The notes beneath the pieces are model-generated. The model saw only the letters and a list, made by a program, of their open reading frames with translations. It searched no databases and was not told the origin of the DNA. Positions 11,681-26,300 of a DNA stretch of 64,000 nucleotides are shown one piece after another. Where the stretch lies: the NCBI GenBank assembly GCA_021401465.1, contig JADDMT010000073.1, positions 1 through 64,000 of the forward strand, read 5' to 3'. The position numbers and the translations under genes are program-made. Source of the DNA: Teratosphaeria epicoccoides. Lineage: Eukaryota > Ascomycota > Dothideomycetes > Mycosphaerellales > Teratosphaeriaceae. Position 1 is the first letter of the stretch, and each line of letters opens with the position of its first letter.

Positions 11681-14390
11681 CTACAAGCATGTGTAGTAGA
11701 GAAATGTCGCTATTAAGCATCACATAATACACGAAGCCGCTAGTAAGAGCGGCAAAGACTAACAAAAGACCGTAGGTTACTCTAATAGCCTACTGCTGCT
11801 AGCTATACCGCCTCTGTCATATACCTTAAGGTCTATGACGACCTAGACTTTCTATGCTATATATGACCCTCTCCCCTCTAGCCTTAAATCCTATTATCTC
11901 TAGCTTAAGCGTAATAATCTAATCATCCTTCGTATTGTCGAATTACCCTAAGGACCTCGCCGCCGCTAGGCTAGAAACGCCCGCAGGACTCTGCTCTTAT
12001 ATGTGCCGAGCCTATGCTAGACACCTTCTAGAGCTAGCTCCGCCTTAGAGCAGCTCTACTAGAGCCTCTACGACAGTCGTTTCATAGGCAAAGCCTGCTA
12101 CTACAGGACTCTAGGGTAGCTCCGAGTTATACTCTAGAGAGGTCCTAATGCATGCTGTTATCTCTAGTCTACGACATCATAATACCTTTAACACTAATTT
12201 CGTAGTATAGCTTGTTATGCCGCAAAGATCTAAATTTCGTTTTATTATCCCCTATCTACTATTACGGCTCTCGATCTTCGAGCGACTATAACGGGAGCCC
12301 TAGCATTCCGCTGTTAGTACCTATGTACTCATTGTAGGATTTAGGTGTTAATATACTAAAACTTGCATAAACGTGTATTAGGCTGTTAGTAATATACAGG
12401 GTTTCTAAGCTATCCTTATGCTAAATGTTATTAGCAAAGACGTTGTTATTAGATTCTGCTTATAAGTCTAATAACATTAACTTACTATAGGAGGTACAGA
12501 CAGCGTTAGCAGGGAAGATAGAGCCTCTCGTTAGTTAGCAATACTGCTAGAGATAGCGACTAATACTACTATCACGCATTAGCGTCCATGATATCCTGCT
12601 AAGTTACATAAGCATTAGCATTTAACAGTAATGTTAAATTCAAGATCCTTAGTTAGAGATTTAATTAGGAACAGTTACAACTATTACATTCTAAACAGTT
12701 TAGCCTCCCCTTAAGATAAGAGCGCCTACGACAACTACTAACGCCTGACATCCTCATAGATTTAGCTCCTATACTACTAGCATAGCTATAAGGCCCTAAT
12801 TTTACTCCTTTGCTATAATTACAAAGCATATTAGGAGAGATTAGAGAATAAAATAGTATAGCAAAGTAGGAGCTTAAAGCTAAAAGAGGTGTTTTATGTA
12901 AAGGCATTACATGACATAATATCTATTCTAGGCAGTTCTAGGAACTTGAACAATAGTCAGGGTTAACTTTAAGGCCTTATAATCTATAACGTAACTAACT
13001 AGACGCTTCGCTAGCCCTGTTAGCACTTAATTAACTTCCTACAAATTACTAACATACTGCTATAACCTGCCAAGACTACTTGATATACATTAGCTAGCCT
13101 AACTAAGATAAGAGTAACAAGGTTTACTAGATATTATAACCTAACTATTATTTTTATCCTTATTATCTTAATTAAGCTATCTTAATTAACCTTACCTTTA
13201 TCGTTATAATAATATTATCTCTAACTTCTTTATTAACATTATTAAGGACGTCTTAGCTAACACTCTATTAACATAGTCATTAGGATCTAAATTAGTGTCT
13301 TTAGCTACATCTTTGCTAATACCTTTGTCTACTTTCTTACTAACCTCTTTATTATCAACCTTGTTAATGTCTATGTTTGCTTTAAATCTCTAGACTAGAG
13401 TACTCTCGGCCTACTACTAGGCATAGTTGTCATTAGCTTGTATTAACTTAGTAATAGCTAGCTTGACATAAAGTAAGAAGCCTGCCTAACATGATTAATT
13501 AGGAGTTAAAACATGTATTATAACAGATGAGACTAGATTGCTTTAATGCTAAATGCGGCCTACCTTAGCCTTAGAGCCTATTACAGTTCATTTCATTAGT
13601 AGTAATCCTAAATTAGCAGCAAAAATCTTCCTCTAGTAAAGCAGAGTTAGCTTTCTATATTACGACAAGCTCAAGTACAGCCAAACAATCCTTGTAGTGA
13701 TGCTAAGAGGTAGTAGACTCAAAATAGTGTTGTAAAGCAGGAGTAGGCTTTAGCGCTAGCATGACTGCCCTATTAGGGCGTTGCTAAGATTACGGCTCTT
13801 CCTGGCCGTAGCTGCGACCCGCTATCACAGTTCTATTTCCCTCTAACCTCTCCTCCTTCTCTGACATAGTACATTCGTCCATGCGTGATCGAAACCTCCT
13901 CTCTCTGTCACTGTTAGTAACAGCAAGCTAATGTCTTAGGTCAGACCTAGCGTCCCGGAACACTACCTAGAACTCTCGTCAAAAGTAGACGATTAATATC
14001 ATCATGTCTTACTAAAGACAGTACATAGTTAACCCTACCGCGAAGATCTTAATATGATTAGAAAGTAGGTCCCGAATAACCGGTTAAATCCTCAGCTAAC
14101 AGGTTTATGCAGCTTTCTGTTAATGACTAAAGATTTAAACGTGCTTAGCTACTCTAGCGTTCGCAAGACATTATGCAATTCTAGTCGCTTGTCGCTTACA
14201 TAACACGCTATGTGCGCACAGAACATTAGAGCTAGATAGCAAGATCGTTCGTTGCTATAGGCCTGTCTTAGACATCCCGTTGTTCTCTTTACCTATGTCT
14301 TACCTTAACACTATGCCGTAGAGACATGTAGTAGCTCGACATCAAACGCAAGCCTTAGCCTACGCCTTCTAGGAAACGATATAACAAGTC
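11681..14390. other. RIP-altered sequence without recognisable gene
   Basis: Dense stops in all frames. It includes an AT-rich stretch (about 13100-13400). The 80-codon minus frame at 12665-12907 has no family features. Probably transposon remains that formed the target of Copia-1. Confidence 0.45.
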
Positions 14391-15450
14391 ATGAATGACA
14401 CTAGCGGCGACGAAATAATGTTCAACAATTATCAGCTTGCGTACTGCCTAAAGGAAACTGAGACTTTCATCGAACACACATGTAACGCTGCTATCGAACA
14501 CTTCATAGCTACCTTAGCTGCTAGCCTTAGTCTTAACACACGCATCATAGAGCGGACTACTACCTAGCAGGCCTCCTAGCTAGCCACGGCAATCTCTAGC
14601 TACTAGAGCATGTTAATGCGTTTCGACACAAGGACGTCAAGTCCTCTTTAACGTCGACTAATATTCGGCTTATAAGTAGAGGCTTTAGTAGTCCTAGCAA
14701 ATCTCTAACCTGAGAGGCGATACATTGCATGTTACCTGCGACTATGCGTAAACACCTACTCTAGATTAGGTGTAGTAGGCCGGAACTATATGTGGAGCAA
14801 TTTGCGGTTAACAAGCAGGAGTCGTTAGACGAAGATGCTAATGACTACGAATTGCCTCTTAGAGCTAACTAGGATGCTAGAGAGCAGGACGTCCGAGGTA
14901 ATATCAAGGTAGCTAATCTAGCGCCTACTAACAAGAGTCTGGCTATTACGTACTTTAACGACTTTATAGTCTTAGGCGTAATCTAGAGCGATTCGTATAA
15001 GTACCTGACATATAAGGAACACGAGGACAACGACAACGACAACAACAACGACGACAACGACGACGACAGCACCTTTCCGCCATCATCGCAAAAGTCCTTC
15101 GACGACTTCGACATGCCGAGCAGCTATCGTGGAAAGGGGAAGAAGGTGCATTTTAGTAAGTAGGACAGAATAGGTTTAAGGAATCAGGATCCGCTACTAA
15201 GGGCAGGGAGCTAGGATGACTACGCGCCTACTTGAAGGTACATTCCTTTTCTGGGTGTAAGGAACTCGGAACTAGTATCGACCTTTATGTTAAATCCGCT
15301 AGCGACTAATGAGCTGCTTCACAAGGGTCTGCTTAGTCTAGAGGCGTGCGGAAGATCCTAGGCATTTACTTACAGCTCCGATAGAGCGATAGGGTTAATC
15401 TCATCGTTTTAGTGCAGCCTAGATTGAACTCGCAATGCCGCGGTATTTGT
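14391..15450 (+). pseudogene. decayed unknown ORF with Asp/Asn-rich tract
   Basis: From ATG 14391 (MNDTSGDEIMFNNYQ) a frame runs ~100 codons with mainly TAG stops. A second register then continues from about 14792 (VEQFAVNKQESLDEDANDYE). It contains a striking Asp/Asn tract (15017-15068), then SQKSFDDFDMPSSYRGKGKK and a moderately hydrophobic tail to about 15450. The Asp/Asn tract arises from a GAC/AAC hexamer-like repeat. No family was recognised. The protein-like composition between stops and the Gln/Trp-type stops argue for a former gene, most likely transposon-borne. Confidence 0.4.
15017..15068 (+). repeat. GACAAC-type microsatellite
   Basis: Irregular repeats of GACAAC and GACGAC encode the Asp/Asn run of the surrounding decayed ORF. 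The CpA sites in CAAC have largely survived here. Confidence 0.7.
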
Positions 15451-17039
15451 CGTTAGGTAGAGACGCTAAGAGGGACGCTCGACGGCCGAAGAATGCCGAC
15501 GATTAAGGACAAGTGCATCGATGAAGAAAGAGTTAATGTCGTCAAATAGATTAAGGTGCTTAATAGTAGACAGAGTTTACGATTGTCTGCTATTACTCTC
15601 TAGGTTCGAGCGCTATAGCATATTCTAGGCATCTTGCAGAGTCTATGCGTCCCTATATCAGGTGTTTACATGCTTAGGTGTCGAGATCATCGTTACCTTT
15701 AAGCGATAATTCTCCTTAGTTTAAAGTGTCTATACGCTTAGGTAGTCTATTAACAAGCTAACTCTTAAACCTCCGAGTGTTTAACTACGTGGCATACGCA
15801 TACGACTATTTAGATGTTAGGAACAACAGATTCGAGCTACGAACGGTTGTGCTAAGATACACTAGACTAGACACAGGTCTGCTACAGGCCTTAAGCTTAA
15901 TAGAGAGTACCTGTCTATACTTCTTGAGGTTAGTACTAGCGAGTAGCTTCCTCGACTACTAACAATGAACGCTCTTCGGCTAGCCGACCTGTCTTACCCG
16001 AATTGCCGGCTGTCACTCTTTAACGAGTAGTAATGCTAAGGGCTTATTCATAGTTGCTAGCGTCAGGCCTTCTGCCTCCTTGCTCGTCAGTCGAAGGGGG
16101 CCCTAGAAGACTTATAAGTAGTCTCCGCTCGAGGCCACAGGTTGCTAAGTAGCGGCTGTCGACTAGGATCTCGGCAAAGGCTCTTAGTGTGTTAGTTAGG
16201 AGGTACTGCTGTCATGTATAACCGCTAAGGGCGCCGCCCTAGAATGAGTGTAAGCCCGGAGCTAAGCTGTCTAGGACTAAATCTACGAGATGCACTATCC
16301 TGTAGATAGCCTATCTTTAGCAGAAGTTAGAATCGCTTAGCAGAGTACTATGTACTTAGGCATACACTGCTAATCTGTAGGACTTAGAGAGCTCGACGCT
16401 AACGTATGCTTCGAGACTGTCTAAGCCTATAGATCGCATGCTATTAGGGTTCTAGATATAGCCTACGAGACTGCTAAATGTTATGACGTGTACTAACTAG
16501 TCGCTTTAGCAGCTAAACTTAATGACAATAGACATAGTTAATGCTAGTAGTATGTCTTACTAAAGGTAAATTGTAATGCATTAGACTATCTACTATGCGG
16601 CTATTTCGTCTGATATTATGTACTACCTTAGTAGTAATCATGTAATAGAGCAGATTTATAATACTCCCCTATCTGCAAATTACTTATTTACTACATGTTA
16701 GCATAGTTATGCCTATTCGTAATAGTTACTTTTACTACTTACATGCTATATGTAATTATAGTAATTACATTGCTAATTTCGCTTGTAAATGCTAGAATAG
16801 TCTTAATACATGCATGTAAATTACTAATTATATATAAGTCACATTAGTAGTAAATAGCTACTACATCTCTAAAAGCAGCTAACTTTCTAGTTTAATCCTT
16901 CTTTATTACATTAACATCTACTACTTCTTATTATTTCTTAGACTCTCTATTAACTTCTATAGTAACTAGCGACCCTTCCTTAGAGACCTCTAACACTCCT
17001 TTAATAATAGCAGCTATTACCTAATCTAGTAGTACTAGT
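15451..17039. other. RIP-altered sequence, no gene recognised
   Basis: Short frames only (for example 15777-15962). AT-rich from about 16600 to 16950. Nothing identifiable. Confidence 0.4.
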
Positions 17040-17498
17040 AGTATGTTTAGTAGGGGTTCTAGAGGTAATAGTAGCAGTAATCTACTAAAAAGGCCTAATG
17101 ACAGGTATTAGTAGCTAGCATATACTCGCTTATCTAAGGCTAAGAAGAGTAATAAGAAGTTAAGGGATCTAGCTAAGCGTATTAACAGGCACTTAAACAA
17201 GTTTTCTATTATAGTAAAGGCTAATCAGATTAAGAAGTAATAGTATAACGACATTATTAAGGGCTAGAAGCATGATCTAAATCTCGTTTAATGTGCTTAA
17301 GGTCTAAGGGGCAAGTACATAGACAGATTCGCTACTAGCTTCAAGGATTCTAGGAGCCTATATGCTATTGTCGAGACTCTAGAGCTTCATAATAGGTAGA
17401 CTATAAATCCTCATAGGAGTAGTAACTACATCGCTTCTGTCCTTGCATCGTTAGCTAGGGGTACTGTTATCTTTAATAATACGTCTCGAAAACTAAGG
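17040..17498 (+). pseudogene. decayed short lysine-rich ORF
   Basis: A plus-strand frame with TAG/TAA stops shows a basic helical segment near 17130-17220 (LSKAKKSNKKLRDLAKRI, then NRHLNKFSIIVKANQ) and a more hydrophobic C-terminal part ending ASLARGTVIFNN near 17475. Family unknown. It lies immediately left of the proposed end of the Plavaka-type element, so it may belong to an older neighbour or to that element. Confidence 0.35.
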
Positions 17499-17637
17499 CC
17501 CTAAGTAGACTAAGTAACTTATGTTACTTAGCTTACTTACCTACTCGTCTGACTTAGCCTGCTCGTATGTACCCCCGAGAAACTCAGCCCCTCCTAAGCT
17601 ACTTGTGTCGCAGACGCGAGTAGCTTATAGTGTAAGA

Positions 17638-17715
17638 GTACTACTAGTAAGTAACTTACTACTAGCAGTATACTAGTAGCAAGTAGCTCGGGCACGTAAG
17701 CCGAGCTACTCGAAT
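17638..17715. repeat. palindrome-rich putative subterminal region
   Basis: Contains the inverted pair AGTAAGTAACTTACT, the motif CTAGCAGTATACTAGTAG, and AGCTCGGGCACGTAAGCCGAGCT, a short hairpin. Similar ACTAGCAGTATACTAG motifs recur in the Plavaka-type element. Confidence 0.45.
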
Positions 17716-18099
17716 CAAAACAATTTGCATGTAATAGATGTTAAAGTCATGATTTTAGTTAATACTATACATCTCGTTGTTGTCGCACTATGCTCTTTTA
17801 CTATTTACACTAGACCTGACGTATAACGCGAATTAAGCAGATTTGCTAACACTAAACACATATATAGCTTAAACGCAGCTCTTACGACGCCTCTTGAATT
17901 CAAGCAAGCTACTATATCTGACTTGCGCCTTACGCCTGAAGACCTTAATCAGTATAGCTAGTAACAAATGCATAGCTACTACATACTATCTACACATCCT
18001 GTATCGGCCCTTATACATGAATCTTCTACTCGCCCTCATCCTCTATTCCGTTCTACTAGCTTACCTTCACTACTACCGACTTTCCTAAAGCGCTACTAT

Positions 18100-20771
18100 T
18101 TTGCCCCTCCTGTAGCTTCTTAAAGGTCGCATCATTAAAGACCTTGTCGCTATAGCCCTTAATCTGCTCTAACAAGGTTAGGTCCGTAAATGTAGTGTGC
18201 TACTACAACTGACTATCCCTTAACTCAGAGTCGTCGAGCGCATCCTCTACCTTCTCTACAACGTTCGACTAGTTGCTTATAAGATTATACTAATCGAGCA
18301 GAGCGCATGCTATGCTACATTATAATTGTTAGCTAATGTATACTACGTAGCTACTAAACTACTGCTAGTACCTCCTATTAATATTAAAGTGCTAGTAGTA
18401 TGTTAGTAGCATAATGCTAGTATACTACTAGCACACTTACCTAGCATTTTTTGCCTCTGCCTCTAGCAAAGCTTGGCTCCTACTGTCGCCTTAGTCTTTG
18501 TCCTTTACAGTTAAGCTTCGTGTCCTATAGCTATCGTCATTAATTGCGCCGATGCGTAGAGTCAATAATCGCACTTACTATGTATTAGTAAGTCTTTGCG
18601 TTTCGCCTCTCGCTAGAGCCGCGCTAGCGTTTATCTGTTATTAGCATGGTTTAGTCGATACATAAGTCCTCTCGCCTATACTGCTTGTCTATACTAGTTA
18701 CAATTAACTGCCTACTCTGTAGCTTAGGCCTCTCGCTACTTCCGCCTTGTTAGTAATAGCTAGCCCTCACGACGCGCCAAGGCTACTAACCTTTCATCTT
18801 GCGTATGTCTAGGTTAGGGCTTATCGACTATAGTGGCTTTTACACTAGACAAGTACATGTTAGCAATCATGGCCGTGATGTTAGACAAGAAACTAACCTC
18901 ATTGTCATGACACCGTTGTGTAGGGTGTCCCGCGACAATGGCTCCTCTAGTCCCTGCATCGGCTAGTCGTTACTGTCATAATCGCTTGCCTTACTGCCAT
19001 AGTTACTAACATTTGCCCTTCTGCCGTTATGGCCCTCGCTCTCTCTGTTAGTGTCCGCTTAAACATCCGCTACATGCTTGCGAACGCCTACTATTAATGA
19101 CATTAAGGCCTGGCTTAATCGTCATGTCGGGCTAACACTACGCTAACCTAACAATTACGTACGACCTAGCAGAAGTTAGCATAGGCCCTCTTGACAATGT
19201 CTCCCCTATACTATTCTCGCGTAGCGCCTTTCGCCTCCGCAAGTCCTCGTATTCTCTCTCTAAGCCTGTCATGCCGCGATCCTTCTTAATAGCTAGCGCC
19301 GCCTACACTAGTAGTGCTGTCTTGCCTTCGTCCTCCCCCCCTAATATACGTGCCATGATAGTCGCTATGATGACCTCCTGTCTGTTAGCATCAAGCTCTT
19401 CCTAATACTTCTTCTTCCCCTCGAAGATATCATCGATATCGACACTGCTAACTAGAACCCATCTAGTCTTGCTAGCCTTTGTCTTAAACTCTGAAGGGCC
19501 ATTTCTGATCTAGGCTAGTAGGTATGTAATAGTAGCATACACACTGTTTAACATGAAAGCGTTTACCTCGCGTGACTCTAAAGGATTCCATGCTAGTTTC
19601 TAATTGAACTAGAAGAACGCCTTTTTCATATAAAAGATTACAAGCGGGCTTAGAAACCTCTAGTCCTATGACATGTTAGCGCTTTCGACGACATCTAAGC
19701 CTTCTCTCCTTACCTCTTCTTCGTTCTCGCATTCGAATCTGCTTTCTATTAACATGTCCGCAGCCTAGTCCTTTAAACCCTGCTTATTGTCTACCTTGCC
19801 GGACTATGCGAGTATAGCTTCTCTGACCCTAATCGTGTAGTTGTTACAACACTAACGTAACCTCTGCCTTATCTACACCCCTAACATTAGCACCTCCTCA
19901 TAGGACCTACGCAGGTACTTATAGTATCTAAATCTACGTCGTCTAGCCTCGAGCTAACTCGACCTTTTATCCCTAGCATATCACGCGCTACGAGCTACTA
20001 GTTAATTACAATATGCTTACAACTCGGCTAGTAAGTAGGAGCTGTAGGGTATAGCACAGAAATGCCCTTCCGCCCTTGTAAAGCGTCTATCTACAAGAGT
20101 TCTTAGACTTTAACAAGCAAAGGCTCGATTAACTTGTCTTTATGCACAGGAGGGCTACTACGTATATCTTCGCTGCTAGAGTAGTTATATCCTTAGTCGG
20201 AGTTTGTAGTCTAGCTGCTATTATAGCCTCGACGGCTACTTGACTAGCTCCCGGACTAACTTTGACTACTACTATCGCCCTAGCGGCTACGAGACTCGCT
20301 GTTACGGTAGTTTTGACTGTTGCTGTTACTCCCGTGATTAGTAGGTCGGCTATTGTAATAGCCTCGACAGATGCTTAGCTACTATGTCTTTACCCTGTCA
20401 TTCTCAGGTTTGCTACTATCTCGTCACGTGTCGCGAGATAATAACCGAAGCCTCTTGTATAGCTAATTCCGCCTTAGCGGTAAGGATAACCGCTTATGCG
20501 TCTAGTCTCTTCGTAACTAGTACGTCGTCGTCTGTATACATGTTAGCATAGCCGCTGTATGCGGGTAGCTTCTTATATTAGTCGCCTTTGTATAGGCTTT
20601 AGGCACTATAAAATCCTCATGCTCCTAGTTAGCTATCTCCTCGTTGCCGTCGTCTACACTATCGCTATCGTTGCTTAGCAGGTCTTCTAAATCATTCGCT
20701 AGATCGTAATTCGAACTGCCGCTAGATGACGCGGAACGTGACCTCTGTTGTCTGTCTTTCTTTAAAGGCAT
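18100..20771 (-). pseudogene. decayed accessory ORF of the Plavaka-type element
   Basis: The start ATG at 20771 gives MPLKKDRQQRSRSASSSGSS, a basic Ser/Arg-rich beginning, followed by an acidic stretch (NDLEDLLSNDSDSVDDGNEE). Downstream are an Ala/Val/Thr-rich section (about 20230-20330), a charged helical region (LEARRRRFRYYKYLRRSYEE near 19900-19960) and a coherent part with SSVDIDDIFEGKKKY (about 19420-19460). The frame shifts several times and carries many TAG stops. No domain is recognised. It is divergent from the plus-strand transposase and shares the motif-rich spacer, so it is probably element-encoded. Confidence 0.45.
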
Positions 20772-23331
20772 AATCAAAGAAGGACGCGACTTAAAGGATT
20801 AGCAGAGAACAGAGTGTAGTATATCCTTCTTAGTCATGTAGGTCTAGTAGCAGGTTAGTAAAGGATAATATCTATAGCATGTAAATATGCACATACTGCG
20901 AGTTACTATCTAATGTAGCTACGTGGCGTCTATTAATGTAGAAGAAGGAGGGGACGCGATGTTTATAGTATCTTATGACGCGCGAGTGTCATCTAAATTT
21001 AGCTACCCCTGAAATTACGCTTCCCTATTAGCTGGCGGTACTTTTAGCTTACTAGTAGTATGCTATTAAAATACCGCTAGTAGAACTAGCCTTAGTTAGC
21101 ATTGATTCTTTAATGATAGCTAGTATAGGTACCACGAAACATCCGTGCTATATAGCACGTCTGCCTATATGACACAGCCTAACAGATGTAGTTGCTCTGT
21201 AGTAGATCCTACGTATACAGTAGTAAGATTCGTTCTGTATGCAAGAGAATATCCTGTACGTATTGTTCTAAAGGCCTTAGAGCTATGTTTAAACTATAAC
21301 AGCCATACTACCTTCGTGTTAACCCTAGGTAATTGTCGACTTCTAGACTGTCTGCTGCCGATAGTTTAACAATATCTTGTATAGTAGATGCCGAAAACTA
21401 ACCTCCCCTACTCGTGTCTATAACGCCTCTACTATCGCTAGGAATTTAAGTTGCATCCCTGCTACTACTAAAGAAGGCGCTTGTTTCCTAGAACATGCGC
21501 TCCTTCGCTACTATCGACCGCGCAATTCGGCCAAGTAGGCTAAGCTGCTCTATCTGTTCTTCTAACGCAGCGTACAGGCGTAAGTAATCGTCATGTCGAA
21601 GTGTAAGGCCTACTTTGATTATGCCTATACTCTGCTATTATAGCGCCTTAGGTTTGTAAATTATGCTACGCTAGGTCTTAGAGGTTCTTGTCGAGGAAAC
21701 ACGCACACTCATCGTTTAGGCTGTGCCTATATCGTGTCTGTTTAAATTACAGATGTTAGGATTACTCGAAACACGCGTTGTTTATACTCGTTAGTCTCTT
21801 AGCTAACTTCAGATAAAAGATGTAGCGGACCCTTCCGCGCTTTTCGTACCTTATCGCTATAGCCGTAGCTGTCGTATATGCGACGCCGCATTGTCTATCT
21901 TCTAGTCCGCTACGACACTATCTATAGCAGGCATGATCTAGACGCTAGGGTCCTAATAATTGTAGTACTTAAGACACGCATATAGGAACAGGATACTTGA
22001 GCCTATGCGCGCAAGGTAACCGTTTCCTTGCCTAACATGTACTGACTTTGACTAGTATCTCTAGTAGGTAGTAGAGAATAGTTACATCCTAGACAGATTT
22101 AACAAGATAGCTAGGTTCATCGGGCTAGATTACAGGTCGAAAGATAAGGCCATGATTGTAGGGGACTTCGTGACTACTAATCCTATTGTTAAAGGCTACT
22201 AAGACGACCCTTAGTTGCTTATATCGACTGTGAACAAAATTAAGAGTAGCGTAACTCTTGTACCTGCTAACACTATCATGATACTAGATGACAACTTAAA
22301 ACAGTAGTCGACTAGGCAAGCCTATAGCAGGGTTAGTCGCACTAGATGAATGTAGTTAGCGCGATTAACAGAGGCAATGAGATTTTACTAGGTTACGCTA
22401 TAGAGCTAATTCGGAGAGTAGACTATGAACTGTTAGCAGACTAGTAACGACTTCATTAATACTATGCGCGATGATCAGGGCGAGTAGAGAGGCATAGGAT
22501 CGTACGGGCTACACAGGCTAGCGTAAGATAACAGATTAACTAGGGTTCAACTGCAATCTTGTGATAGAGTAATGCTAGTAGTCGTGCGCAAGTAGTATCG
22601 TTTTAGATAGCGACTATACAAGCACCTCATCTAATAGAGTATATGCATAACACTAATCATCTCGTCTGTTCGAATGTACTTGACGACTACTAAATGCTAG
22701 TAGTATACTAGCAGTACGTCTACTACTACTACGTTAAGGTCCGACCTATAGATTGCTACTACACGTTTTAAACCCTTATAATCGACAGACAACAACTGCT
22801 AGTAGTATACTAGCAGCACTCCTACTACGTCTACGCTACACATCTAAGCCGCTAGTAATAGAGGGTATGACTCTATGCATATGAATACTATACACTTTAG
22901 ATTTATATATGAAACTACTCAAAATTCTAGATTCCCAGCCAAAATAGCGCTCGTACTACCTGCGATCGACAGAATGAGTTAGCTAATATAACTGCTACTA
23001 GTATACTCCTAGCACATCCATTTTCGTTTACTCTAGGCCCTCCTTTACTACTACACTCTAATAACACTCGATTCTTCTATTAACCTAAACACTAACCCTA
23101 ACTACGCATAGCCGGCTAACAGGATGAACCGTCTAAGCGGCAATTAGCTACCTGCGCGGCACGCGTACCTTTCTAGGGGTCAGGTGTTTATAGTGATTAA
23201 CGCGTCTATAAGCGCTGTAGCCTTTGTAACATACTATGTCGACAATGGCTTCATAGCGCATACTATACTACATAGGCTACAGCAAGGCATTAAAAGGTCA
23301 TAGTAGTCATGCCTAGCATGTTCCTACTTAC
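20772..23331. other. divergent spacer with a short decayed plus-strand ORF
   Basis: Lies between the two divergent genes. A plus-strand frame near 22065-22340 reads VVENSYILDRFNKIARFIGL and then TTNPIVKGY with TAG stops, which is protein-like but unassigned. The 74-codon frame at 21145-21369 has no features. GCTAGTAGTATACTAGCAG occurs at about 22693 and 22799, and a variant at 22983, possible transposase-binding or promoter sites. The rest is RIP-altered. Confidence 0.4.
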
Positions 23332-26300
23332 ATGGCAGCGAAGTTTTAGCACTTCATTAATCAGAGCACTTTGGATCTTAGACCTGACGAGAAATACGCG
23401 TCAGATTTGAACATCTCCTTAGACTCGAACGACAGAGTCGAAACTTAATTAGCAGACAATGTCCTTGCCTACAAGGAGGGGGCATTAGTCGACGATACTA
23501 CGGGAGTAGATAGGTAGTATGTTACAAACGAGGAACTAGTTATAGTCGTCAAGCCTATGTTTAATGAGGCTTACATATAAGAGAAAGAGATAGCAGCGAC
23601 AGCTAGGGCAATCGACGATAACAGTAGTAACATTAACGCGCTTAGTCTCTACGACGACCTAGCAGCATTTACAAGAGACGCCATATCTCTAGATAGACGA
23701 TATAGAGACATAAATAGTAGCTAAACAGGTATGCTACATAGCGTCACGAGCGAGCACAGCTTGGCTTTAATCTATATGCGCGCTAGTAGGCTGTTGTCTG
23801 CTAGGTATGAGTAACTATACAAGCGGACAACTTTCGGCGTAGGTAGTCTCATAGCGGGCAGGCTAATCAAAGTGTATGTTAAGCCATAATCCTACTAAGT
23901 TAGTAATAACCTTAACTAGGTCTAACGAACAGACAGATAAGGAACTTAATGAATAGGGCTATACCTTCTTCTAAAGTAATGTAGATATAGCATTCGCATA
24001 CTAGCTCTTACATAAAGGCATTTCGAGCAACGCTATCAATCGGTTATTCAAGAATCCCTAGCTGCAGAAGATCTACGAACTGCTTAGCTTTCGGTTAGGC
24101 ATGGAGCTTAAGGACAAGATCCGAGAAGTAAGTACCTACTAACTACTATTCATTATAAAGTAGAGTATTACGAACATCGAATTAGAATCTCTATAGTCGA
24201 CCTCTAGTGTTAAGACGGTGCCTCTAAGGCACTAGAAAGGCGAAGACGTTATGCGCTTTCTTATAGGGCACAAGGGTTTCAGGAATGATCTTGTGTACGC
24301 GCCTTATTGCCTCGAGACTCTAGATGACCCGCCTAGGCGGATCTATTAGGACATGGCCTCTACAGACTAGTAGTAGGACAAACAGAAAGAGCTTAGAATA
24401 GACAGAGTGACAATTATGCTACTAATTCTTGCTAGTAAGAAGACACAGGTTACTAATTATCAAGGTAACCTGATCGCATAGCTAGTATACTTGACAATTA
24501 GCAACCTACCTAGATCGGTTCGTAACTCTAACTATCGACTAGGCAGCGTGCTCCTAGCGATGCTACTAGTAGTTAAAGGCAGGAAAGGAAGCATTAGGGA
24601 CAAGCTATACTATCGCTACATGAAGACAATGTTCGACCCTATTACTAAGCTTGCTACAGGCGAGGGCCTTGACGTCTTGTGTACGGATAGCAAGACATAG
24701 CAATGTTTCCTAAATATCGCAGTATACGCGAGCGACTACTAAGAACAGGTGATAATTACAGGCGTGAAGAATAACTACTACTACACGATATGTATAATCG
24801 ATCTAGACAAACACGAAGACCTCGAAGCGGTTACGCTATAGTAGATACATAAGGACACGTAAATACAAATCATGCTCTAGCGAGCAGCGAAGAAGGACTA
24901 GGGCAGCTACATGTACGACCTACTAAACTTCGCATTTAGGCACCCTAGCCTAAATATCTACAAGATGCTAATAGTAGATGTGCTCTACTAACTCTTTAAG
25001 GGCGTATTAATGTACGTCATAGATTAGACGCGAGATTTGCTTAAGAGTCGACTACCTCTGTCTTCGAAGCGAGCTAGAGCGGTACTCCTATAAGCTAAGG
25101 GCTAGCATAAAGTAGCAAGAAAGAGTAACAAAGGCAAGACTGTCGTAGATTATTAACTAGATGTCATTATCGACTGTTACTTCGCGGCAGTGCCTACATT
25201 TAGGAACCTCCGGGTATTTAGCCAGATGTCTGTAGTAAGCTAATAGACAGGCTAGGAGCAGAAGAGTATGCTGCGACAGTTGCTCCTAGTCTTCGTGCTA
25301 CTATTAGAAGAGGCTAAGGCACATAGCGCTATCTAGTTCTTGCAGGCAATAGTAGACTTCTCTTAGTTAGCGTAATATCCTTCACATGATAGCAAAACGC
25401 TCCGGTTTATAGTCCTCGCCCTATTCTGATGCAACTAGTATAAAGAAGAGTTAAGGGAGTACCGCATAAGCAAAGGAGAGCTAAGAAAGAAGAAAGCGTA
25501 GACAGAGCGAGCGGAGGAGCCTAAGATAGTAGACAATGTGTGTAAACTGTAAGGGCACTTTAATTTTCCTAAGTCTTATGCCCTTACATACTACGTGGAC
25601 ATAATACGGCTCTTCGGCAACGCGCTAGACCTCGACACTAGCTACTTCAAACATAAGCATGTCGAATACGTCAAGAAGAATAGATAGGAGGACTAAATTA
25701 TAGAGCACTTCTAGCGAAAGATTACTATGATTCTTTGATACTAGCCTAACGTTCTAGCAGCAGACTAAGGCCGAACGTCAAGAGGCTTAGGAGCGCGAAG
25801 TGCCTTAACTAACAGAGCAGAAGGATGTCGAAGCCTTCCTTAGCTAGTAAAGGCTAAGATCTAGCTAATCGTCACTAGGTAGAGACATATAGAGGATAGT
25901 TAGTAATGTAGTAGCACACATGGGGCTAGAGGTAGGGCCTTACTTCTGTCATGCTGCTGTAGTGTTTGTTAGAGAGTACTAGGCGTCGTCTAATACAACA
26001 TCGACGTCGAATATAATGCGTCTTAATCCTGACAGGATCGAGGGAAGACCGGATTAGGTCGATGATTTAGATGTATCTTTCTATGCTAGTATATAGTGCT
26101 AGAAGATGCATTATAAGGATCCTGACGATCTATCTATAACTAAGCTAGACGTCGTTAGATATACACTAAACTAGCAAGGAATCTATGATAATCGCTGTAA
26201 CGACTAGCTCTAGGTCTAGGAGTATGAAGTGCCGCTAGTTACAGACGAGACTACTAGCGTTAATAGATAAATCGACCTAGTAGTTACCTTCGAGGGCTAG

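Noticed and set aside
22690..22830. Spaced palindromes resembling a CRISPR array
   Set aside because: CTAGTAGTATACTAG words are dispersed, irregularly spaced and occur in eukaryotic transposon DNA; not CRISPR.
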